Assembly (NCBI RefSeq): GCF_030811475.1
Contig: NZ_JAUSQV010000001.1
Coordinates: 496,001-560,000 of the forward strand
Reading direction: 5' to 3'
DNA from: Nakamurella flavida
Lineage (GTDB): Bacteria > Actinomycetota > Actinomycetes > Mycobacteriales > Nakamurellaceae
DNA length: 64,000 nt
The translations under genes and the position numbers were made by a program. Below are positions 55,936 through 64,000 of the stretch, piece by piece (within the stretch, counting starts at the first letter, position 1; every line of letters starts with the position of its first letter). The notes beneath the pieces were generated by a model, which saw nothing but the letters and a program-made list of their open reading frames with translations, did not search any database and had not been told where the DNA came from.

Positions 55936-58122
55936 TCAGTGCCGGACGACCGACAACATCTCACCGATGCCGGCGTTCGGCAGGTACGCACGGGTGATGG
56001 CCAGGCCGATCCGGGGCAGGTCGGCCTCGTCCCGGTAGACCATGTACATCGGGGTGAGCCGGGGCTGGAACTTGGCCTTGAACTTGTGCAGGGAACGGAA
56101 TCCGTACACCGGTTCCAGGGTGGCGCCCAGGGTGTTCAGGAACTTCTCCACCGCCTTCTCCGGGTGGCCCTCCTCGCCCTCCGAACGGGCCAGCGGCGCA
56201 CCGGACAGCGAGACGAATTTCGCCCCCTGGTCCTTGAACCACAGGCAGGACGAGGCGATGAGGAACTCCATGGTGGCCCGGAAGCCACCGTCGGCCCGGC
56301 GCATGAGATCCAGCGTCCACCCGGCGATCTCGCCGTCGCGGCCGTAGACCGGCATCCACGAGGTCACCCCCTGGACGATCCCTTCCTGGTCCAGGGCCAG
56401 GCCGACCCGGACCTCCGGGTCCAGGGCCTCGGTGAGCCCGCCGAGGGTGAATCCCATCTCGGGGAGCTTCTTGTCGCCCAGCCATTCCTGGGAGAGGTTC
56501 TCGACCTGTCGGACCAGTGCCCACGGCTCGTCGGAGAGGTTGACCATCCGGAAGGTGATGCCTTCCTTGGGGGCCTTGTTCAACGCCGTGCGGATGTCCT
56601 GCCACTTCTTGCCCTTGAACTCCAAGGCGGGCAGGTCGATGACGTTGTCCTCGGCGACCTGGGCGCTCTGCCACCCCAGGGCATCGGTGACCGCGGTGGT
56701 CTCGGCGGTGCACGAGAAGATGTAGGGCACCATCCCGGCCCGGTCGCACAGCGTCACGAAGGCGTCGATCGTGGCCTTCTTCGATCCGGGGGGCCCGACG
56801 GGATCGCCGAGGGCGACCGCAACGTTGGCGTGCCGCACGAACGCGATGAAGCTCTCCCCGTCCTCGGTGATCATGTGCCGGTTCTCCGACCAGGTGGTCA
56901 TCCAGGAGATCGTGTCGCCGCCCCACTTCTTGATCAGCTCGCGGGCGGTCTCGGGGTGGGCGCTGCTGGTGGCGAGCCTGCGCCGGCTACGCCGGGGGAC
57001 CCGGAAGGAGCGCCGGGTGACGATGAGCATGACCAGGAAGGACGCGGTGATCACCGAGGTGGCCACGAACTCCGGGATGCCGTCGAGATCGAGATCGGCG
57101 TCGGGGAAGATCAGCGACAGGATCCAGACCGCGATGACCAGGACGACGAGCAGCAGCGGGAGTGCGAGCAACACGATCTCGGTCACCCACGCCCAGCGGT
57201 ACCCGCGGCGGAGCCCGTTGGCGATGAGGACGGTCAGCAGCAGGATGCCCAGCACGAACCAGGTGGCGGTGTCGTCGACCCCGTCGTCCACTCCCAGGGG
57301 GGTGATCCGGTTGGGCAGCAGATTACCGATGATGAGCATGCCGGTGGTGACCAGCGACATGGCGAACGCCAGGAGCCGGACCTCGTGCCGGGTGGGCAGC
57401 GCGCGGGCCCGCAGGCCACGGGGCCCGGCCAACCGGGTCGAGAACGGGAGCGAGAGAGCCACGGCGACCAGGTGTTCCGCATCGGCCATCTGCCCGACGA
57501 AGAGGAACGAGAACAGGACGTAGATCCAGATCGCCAGCCGCAGCCGCAGTCGCCACGGGGGACGGACCGCTGCGGAGGCGACGCCCAGCACGGCGAGCAT
57601 CCCGGCCGAGAAGCCGACATCGGTCTCCTGGGCGCGGTCGGCCGCCCAGGTCCAGCCGGTGTTGCGGAAGATCAGGAAGACCAGGGCCACGACGAGGACG
57701 GCGACGACCTGGTACGCGACGGTGAGGACGATGGTGCGCCGGGTGCCGAGCTTGTATTCGGCGAACCCGGTGAGCAGGGCGAAGGCGCCGGCCACGAAGA
57801 GGTAGTAGACGGGGTACAGGGCGAAGAAGTTTCCGGTGACCAGCGTCCACCAGCGACCGGCCTCGAAGGAGGGGAGCCCGTAGGAGATGTCCGGGTACCA
57901 CGGCTTGTCCTCGGCGTTCGACCAGAGCGTGCCGAACGCTATCGACAGGGCCATGGTGATCAGCACGTAGGCGGTGGTGAACGGCACCCGCTTGGCCACG
58001 GCCAGGAACAGTGCCCGCTTGCGACCGGGCGCCGTGTCCGCGGCGACCGCCGCGGCCGTCGGGCCGCCGGTCGCCGGAGCCGCCACGCTTGCGCCCCCCG
58101 GCTTGTGCTCCACATCGGTCAT
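55936..58122 (-). CDS. MprF-type aminoacyl-phospholipid synthase with rhomboid-like membrane domain
   Basis: A 728-aa membrane protein. Residues about 45-230 look like a rhomboid-type membrane domain: GRWWTLVTGNFF (89-100), FAEYKLGTRR, GFSAG (170-174, Ser172) and a membrane His217. More TM helices run to about 345. Residues about 365-715 are a DUF2156/MprF catalytic domain (SFIAFVRHANVAVALGDPVG; FVSLSGAPLARSEGEEGHPE; LEPVYGFRSLHKFKAKFQPR), which moves an amino acid from aminoacyl-tRNA to phosphatidylglycerol or another lipid. ATG 58122 has GGGGGAGG nine bases upstream. The canonical flippase domain is replaced. The lipid and amino acid are not determined; the adjacent alanine-type RNA suggests alanine. 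Confidence 0.82.
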   Translation of the reverse strand: MTDVEHKPGGASVAAPATGGPTAAAVAADTAPGRKRALFLAVAKRVPFTTAYVLITMALSIAFGTLWSNAEDKPWYPDISYGLPSFEAGRWWTLVTGNFFALYPVYYLFVAGAFALLTGFAEYKLGTRRTIVLTVAYQVVAVLVVALVFLIFRNTGWTWAADRAQETDVGFSAGMLAVLGVASAAVRPPWRLRLRLAIWIYVLFSFLFVGQMADAEHLVAVALSLPFSTRLAGPRGLRARALPTRHEVRLLAFAMSLVTTGMLIIGNLLPNRITPLGVDDGVDDTATWFVLGILLLTVLIANGLRRGYRWAWVTEIVLLALPLLLVVLVIAVWILSLIFPDADLDLDGIPEFVATSVITASFLVMLIVTRRSFRVPRRSRRRLATSSAHPETARELIKKWGGDTISWMTTWSENRHMITEDGESFIAFVRHANVAVALGDPVGPPGSKKATIDAFVTLCDRAGMVPYIFSCTAETTAVTDALGWQSAQVAEDNVIDLPALEFKGKKWQDIRTALNKAPKEGITFRMVNLSDEPWALVRQVENLSQEWLGDKKLPEMGFTLGGLTEALDPEVRVGLALDQEGIVQGVTSWMPVYGRDGEIAGWTLDLMRRADGGFRATMEFLIASSCLWFKDQGAKFVSLSGAPLARSEGEEGHPEKAVEKFLNTLGATLEPVYGFRSLHKFKAKFQPRLTPMYMVYRDEADLPRIGLAITRAYLPNAGIGEMLSVVRH

Positions 58123-58438
58123 GACGGCCAACCTCCCCCTGCCCGGAGCCGGTGGCTCGGGGCTGTGTCGTGCATCCTAGGTCCCGACCGCCAGGTCGGA
58201 CGAGTGTTCGTGCAGGTCATGAGGGCCTGCGCAGTGCGGCGGGATCACCGTCCGGTGACGGCGGTCCGCCGGGTCCGATGTCCGCCTGCTGCCCGTCGAA
58301 CCCGTCCGGTCGCCGGTGCGCCGACCGGGTCGCAGGGGTCGCCGTCGACCGCCCTCGTGGCACGCACGTGCCGCATGTGGTCACCCTAGGTGGCCGGGGT
58401 GAACTCAGGGTTGCCGCCCAGCCGGCCGCTGGTCGAGG
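58123..58438. other. 316-bp region upstream of the MprF-type gene
   Basis: No supported gene is seen. It must hold the MprF-type promoter; TAGGAT on the minus strand at 58179-58174 is the best -10 candidate. The part 58200-58438 holds nothing I can recognise. Confidence 0.4.
58174..58179 (-). promoter_or_regulatory. Candidate -10 box of the MprF-type gene
   Basis: TAGGAT on the minus strand lies about 50 bases before ATG 58122, giving a leader of about 45 bases with the GGGGGAGG site. No -35 is clear. Confidence 0.35.
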
Positions 58439-59476
58439 TCAGGTGGACGGGCGCCACCCCAGGGCCGGGCCGAGGTGGGTGGCCATGTCGGTGAGGATCT
58501 GGACGTAGTCCTCGTGCCGGAAGCTGAACGGCAGGGCGAAGGCCACCTCGTCGACCTCGCGGAAGGCGGCGTGGGCGTACAACTGCTCGGCGATCTGCTC
58601 GCCCGTCCCGATGAGGTCCGGGGCGAACATCATCCGGGCCGGGCCCTGCGGGGTCCGGGTCCGCGGGTGCCGGGCGTCGACGTACTCCTGGTAGCGGCGG
58701 CGCTGGTCGGGGGTGGCCGAGTCCGTGGGGATGACGACCAGCCCCTGGGAGACCCGGGCCCGTTCCCCGTCGGGGTGGGCGGCGCGGAAGGCCCGGATGT
58801 GGCCGAGCTGGACGGCGGCGAAGTCGGGGTCGTCGGCGGACCCGTCCGCGGGTTCGGCCCGCACGACACTGCTGGCCAGCAGGTTGAGCCCCTGTTCTCC
58901 GGCCCAGGCCGCGGACCGGGTGCTGGCCGCGCCGTACCAGAGCCGTTCGGCCAGGCCGGCGGCCTGCGGCTGGACCCGGTCGGAGAACTCCTCGATGCCG
59001 GCGGTGCCGCGGAAGTCGGTGACCGGCTCGCCGGCGAGCATGCGCCGCAGACGGAGCACCCGTGCGTAGCTGAAGTCCTCGATCTCGGCGGTGTCCGGGT
59101 ACAGCGCACCCTTCACCTCGTCGTACCGCATCGGCGGCCCGACGCTGAGCCCCGGGTTGAGCCGGCCCCCGGACAGCAGGTCGACGGTGGCCCAGTCCTC
59201 CGCGAGCCGGAGCGGGTTCTCCCAGCCCAAGGGGGTGACGGCGGTGCCCAGCCCGATGCGGGAGGTCCGCTGCGAGGCGGCGGCGAGCACGGCGACGGGG
59301 GAGGAGACGCCGAACTGCAGATGGCGGTGCCGCAACCAGGCGCTGTCGAAACCGAGCTGCTCGCCCAGCTCGATGACCTGCAGCAGGTTCTCGTGACCGG
59401 CGCGGGGGTCGGCCTCGTCGAACAGGCCGATGGTCAGGAACCCGAGCTGGCGCAGCGGGACGTCCGGGGTGGGCAT
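58439..59476 (-). CDS. LLM-class flavin-dependent oxidoreductase
   Basis: A 345-aa bacterial luciferase-like enzyme (LGFLTIGLFDEADPRAGHEN at the start, LRLAEDWATVDLLSGGRLNP near 100, LAERLWYGAASTRSAAWAGE near 185). It resembles the FMN-dependent alkanal monooxygenase-like branch. The substrate is unknown. ATG 59476 is chosen as the conserved start; the long upstream frame is not conserved. Confidence 0.82.
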   Translation of the reverse strand: MPTPDVPLRQLGFLTIGLFDEADPRAGHENLLQVIELGEQLGFDSAWLRHRHLQFGVSSPVAVLAAASQRTSRIGLGTAVTPLGWENPLRLAEDWATVDLLSGGRLNPGLSVGPPMRYDEVKGALYPDTAEIEDFSYARVLRLRRMLAGEPVTDFRGTAGIEEFSDRVQPQAAGLAERLWYGAASTRSAAWAGEQGLNLLASSVVRAEPADGSADDPDFAAVQLGHIRAFRAAHPDGERARVSQGLVVIPTDSATPDQRRRYQEYVDARHPRTRTPQGPARMMFAPDLIGTGEQIAEQLYAHAAFREVDEVAFALPFSFRHEDYVQILTDMATHLGPALGWRPST

Positions 59477-59572
59477 GCCCGTGATCCTGCCAGCACCGTC
59501 GGTCCCCGCGGAGTCCGACGGCGGGCCGGCAGATCGGTGAGCATCAGGACAGCAGCTGTCCGCGGGGAGTCC

Positions 59573-59578
59573 TAGCGT
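59573..59578 (+). promoter_or_regulatory. -10 box TAGCGT of the DinB-family gene
   Basis: TAGCGT lies eight bases before ATG 59587; no ribosome site is present. Confidence 0.45.
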
Positions 59579-59586
59579 CTGCGGGC

Positions 59587-60168
59587 ATGACCACCACATC
59601 CGCCAGCACACCCGACGCCACACCCCCCTGGGAACCGCCGCTGGCCGGTTCCGATGTCGAACAGGTGGTGGCGTCCCTCGACCGGATGCGCTGGACGTTC
59701 CGGTGGAAGGCGGGCGGGCTGGACGCCGCCGGACTGGACACCCGCATCGGGGCGTCGGAGCTGACCCTGGGGGGCCTGCTCAAGCACCTGGCTTTCGTCG
59801 AGCACGAGAAGTTCGGGGTGAACCTGGTCGAGGCCGGGTACGGGCCGCCGTGGTCGGAGGGGGACTGGTCTCAGGGTCCGGGTTGGATCTTCACCAGCGC
59901 GGCGCAGGACACGCCGGCCGAGCTGTACGCGCTGTGGGACGGGGAGGTCGCCCGGGCCCGGGAACGCCTGGCCGGCGTCCTGGCCGACGGTGATCTCGAC
60001 CAGCCCGTCCCGGGGATGGCCGACGACGAGGGCCACCATCCCAGTCTGCGGCGGCTGCTGTGCGATCTGATCGAGGAGTACGGCCGGCACACCGGCCACG
60101 CGGATCTGTTGCGCGAGGCGGTGGACGGGTTGGTCGGGGAGGACCCGCCCGCGGGCTGGCGCCCCTGA
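59587..60168 (+). CDS. DinB-family (DUF664) protein
   Basis: A 193-aa four-helix-bundle protein of the DinB/YfiT-like superfamily, with metal-binding His residues in LLKHLAFVEHEKFGV and in IEEYGRHTGHADLLREA. Members include mycothiol-dependent transferases, so it may use the mycothiol whose synthesis gene mshC lies in this window. The substrate is unknown. Confidence 0.8.
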   Translation: MTTTSASTPDATPPWEPPLAGSDVEQVVASLDRMRWTFRWKAGGLDAAGLDTRIGASELTLGGLLKHLAFVEHEKFGVNLVEAGYGPPWSEGDWSQGPGWIFTSAAQDTPAELYALWDGEVARARERLAGVLADGDLDQPVPGMADDEGHHPSLRRLLCDLIEEYGRHTGHADLLREAVDGLVGEDPPAGWRP

Positions 60169-60229
60169 GGACGAGCGCGGGCCCGCCCCCGCGGAGAGCG
60201 GCGACGGGCCCGGGACCGCACTGCGGGAA

Positions 60230-62562
<2,333 letters not shown>

Positions 62563-62564
62563 GA

Positions 62565-62579
62565 TTGCAGACTCTGCAA
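62565..62579. promoter_or_regulatory. TetR operator TTGCAGA-C-TCTGCAA
   Basis: A perfect 7-1-7 palindrome starts two bases upstream of the repressor ATG at 62562. The location and symmetry indicate the repressor's own site. Confidence 0.65.
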
Positions 62580-62792
62580 GTTCTCACCAGCCCCGGGCGG
62601 GTGACAGGCGTCGCCACGGTCCGCCACCGGTGCGGGCCGGGTCGGTCTCGCGGGAAACGGGGTACCGGCACGGCGACTCCGAACCGCCGACCACCCGGCC
62701 GTGTCGGCGGACCGATGAGTTCCCGGCCCCCGGGCCGTCCACCCCCCGAACGACCGGCGGCGGCGCCGGCGGCTGACGGAGGGGAGGCACCG

Positions 62793-63803
62793 GTGACACC
62801 TGCCATCGAGGCCGTGGGCCTGGTCAAGGTCTTCGGCGACAACCGGGCGGTCGACGGGCTGGACCTGACGGTCGCGGCCGGGTCCGTGTACGGGGTGCTC
62901 GGACCGAACGGGGCCGGCAAGACGACGGCGGTGCGGATGCTGGCCACCCTGCTCCGCCCGGACGGCGGACAGGCCTCGGTGTTCGGGCACGACGTGGTGC
63001 GCGAGGCCGATGCGGTCCGCGGTCTGATCAGCCTGACCGGGCAGTACGCGTCGGTCGACGAGGACCTGACCGGGGTGGAGAACCTGGTGCTGCTCGGCCG
63101 GCTGCTCGGGTCACCCCGCCGGTCGGCCCGGATCCGCGCGACCGAGCTGCTGGAGGCGTTCGGGTTGACCGAGGCCGCCGACCGGCAGGTCAAGCAGTAC
63201 TCGGGCGGGATGCGGCGACGGATCGACATCGCGGCGAGCATCCTGTCCACGCCGCAGCTGCTCTTCCTGGACGAACCCACCACCGGTCTGGATCCGCGCA
63301 GCCGCAGCCAGGTGTGGGACATCGTCCGGGCCGTGGTCGCCCAGGGCACCACCGTGCTGCTGACCACCCAGTACCTCGACGAGGCCGACCAGCTGGCCTC
63401 CCGGATCGCCGTCATCGATCACGGGGCCGTCATCGCCGAGGGCACCAAGGGAGAGCTCAAGGCCTCGGTCGGGGTGGGCTCGGTGCACGTGCGGCTGCGG
63501 TCGCCCGAGCGGCGCGCCGAGGCGGCCGGGATGCTGGGCCGGGCGCTGGGGTCCGAGGTGGCGCTGGACGCCGATCCGGTCGCGCTGACCGCCCGCATCG
63601 GCGAGCGCACCGACCACGTGGCCACCCCGGTCACCGAGCTCGCTGCCGAGCAGGCGGCCCGCGCGCTGGCCGAGCTCGCCCGCGCCGGCATCGTCGTGGA
63701 CACCTTCTCGCTGGGCCAGCCGAGCCTGGACGAGGTGTTCCTCGCCCTGACCGACGGCGCCCACCCCCACAGCCCCGCCACCACCGGAAGGGAAGCGGCA
63801 TGA
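62793..63803 (+). CDS. DrrA-type ABC exporter ATP-binding protein
   Basis: A 336-aa ABC ATPase of the daunorubicin-resistance type. Walker A GPNGAGKT, signature [12 protein letters not shown], Walker [13 protein letters not shown] and switch [13 protein letters not shown] are present, with the C-terminal DrrA-specific extension ending [18 protein letters not shown] 62793 is chosen over ATG 62715 because GGAGGGGAGG ends five bases upstream. Its stop overlaps the permease start (ATGA). Confidence 0.9.
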   Translation: MTPAIEAVGLVKVFGDNRAVDGLDLTVAAGSVYGVLGPNGAGKTTAVRMLATLLRPDGGQASVFGHDVVREADAVRGLISLTGQYASVDEDLTGVENLVLLGRLLGSPRRSARIRATELLEAFGLTEAADRQVKQYSGGMRRRIDIAASILSTPQLLFLDEPTTGLDPRSRSQVWDIVRAVVAQGTTVLLTTQYLDEADQLASRIAVIDHGAVIAEGTKGELKASVGVGSVHVRLRSPERRAEAAGMLGRALGSEVALDADPVALTARIGERTDHVATPVTELAAEQAARALAELARAGIVVDTFSLGQPSLDEVFLALTDGAHPHSPATTGREAA

Positions 63804-64000
63804 CCGCCGACACCAGCGTCAGCACCCCGGTCGACCGCGAGGTCGACACCCGCGGGCTGGGCACCGTCCTGGCTACCGGTCAGCGTCCGCCGCGGCCCAG
63901 CGGACTGTCCGCGTCGGTCACCTTCGGGTGGCGCGCCGTGCTGAAGATCAAGCACGTCCCCGAGCAGCTGTTCGACGTCACCCTCTTCCCGATCATGATG
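63800..64000 (+). CDS. ABC-2 type permease (DrrB-like), cut by the window end
   Basis: The first 67 codons of a permease, coupled to the ATPase by ATGA. It has a disordered N-terminus ([15 protein letters not shown]) followed by [20 protein letters not shown] and FPIMM, typical of the first cytosolic and membrane part of DrrB. The rest lies beyond the window. Confidence 0.8.
   Translation, partial: MTADTSVSTPVDREVDTRGLGTVLATGQRPPRPSGLSASVTFGWRAVLKIKHVPEQLFDVTLFPIMM

Noticed and set aside
55903-58389. An 828-codon plus-strand open frame opposite the MprF-type gene
   Set aside because: Composition is Gly/Arg/Gln-rich antisense; it would also run through the terminators seen on the other strand.
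58200-58438. Possible small gene upstream of the MprF-type gene
   Set aside because: Short frames exist on both strands but none has a ribosome site, -10 box or recognisable sequence.
60176-60216. CGGGCCCG repeats between the DinB and MFS genes as a terminator
   Set aside because: The arms are self-complementary short GC boxes with a long spacer; a stable single hairpin is not convincing.

Overview
The window is chromosomal DNA of a high-GC actinobacterium. The evidence is the mycothiol gene mshC, the sigma-factor partner RbpA, WhiA, ClgR, the uvrC-rapZ-yvcK-whiA-gap-pgk-tpiA-secG order, the treXYZ genes, F420/flavin LLM enzymes, many GTG starts and many 4-base ATGA/GTGA overlaps. A Nakamurella- or Frankia-related lineage is possible, but the genus cannot be fixed from the sequence alone. 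No phage, insertion sequence, CRISPR array or replication origin was seen. Nearly all of the window is ordinary core or soft-core genome.

Layout. 1-4544: a polyol/sugar locus (lipoprotein sugar-binding protein cut by the left edge, zinc polyol dehydrogenase, SDR, LacI regulator). 4714-9583: TetR-MMPL exporter pair, CocE/S15 hydrolase and a 51-aa acidic protein. 9725-9810: tRNA-Leu(GAG). 9942-14594: M20 peptidase, DUF5703, RecD2-like helicase, aldo/keto reductase. 14713-21039: LLM oxidoreductase, uppP and the conserved phosphatase-DUF3090-SCO1664 string leading to mshC, here with an extra metzincin-like protein. 21112-25436: DUF4287, PAC2, a HAD phosphatase behind a small leader ORF, an SRPBCC-like protein and an iron-sulfur photolyase. 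25515-32070: the glgX-treY-treZ trehalose operon. 32300-41708: uvrC-rapZ-yvcK-whiA, then gap-pgk-tpiA, secG and rbpA. 41727-45806: argA-type acetyltransferase, rimO-pgsA-cinA and clgR. 45894-55712: amidohydrolase, thyA with a DHFR-ACT fusion, PhoD, a SAP-domain protein, a VIT transporter, a spore-photoproduct-lyase-like protein and several small proteins. 55750-58122: an MprF-type aminoacyl-tRNA-dependent lipid transferase with a short tRNA-like RNA gene behind it. 58439-64000: LLM oxidoreductase, DinB protein, TetR-MFS exporter pair and the start of a DrrAB-type ABC exporter.

The most striking element is the tRNA-like RNA at 55795-55848 (minus strand). It has a perfect T arm, a seven-pair acceptor stem with encoded ACCA end, and one short hairpin in place of the D and anticodon arms. 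Its acceptor stem carries the G3:U70 pair that marks alanine tRNAs. It has its own candidate promoter and a strong intrinsic terminator, and lies just downstream of the gene for an MprF-family protein whose membrane half looks rhomboid-like. I infer an RNA made to be alanylated and used by the transferase instead of by the ribosome.

A second theme is start architecture: about fifteen genes on both strands carry a TANNNT -10 box 6-9 bases before the start codon with no Shine-Dalgarno sequence, which indicates leaderless transcription. Other unusual points are an in-frame DHFR-ACT fusion, a DUF5703 gene that seems to start at AUC, and a leaderless 16-codon leader ORF coupled to a phosphatase gene.
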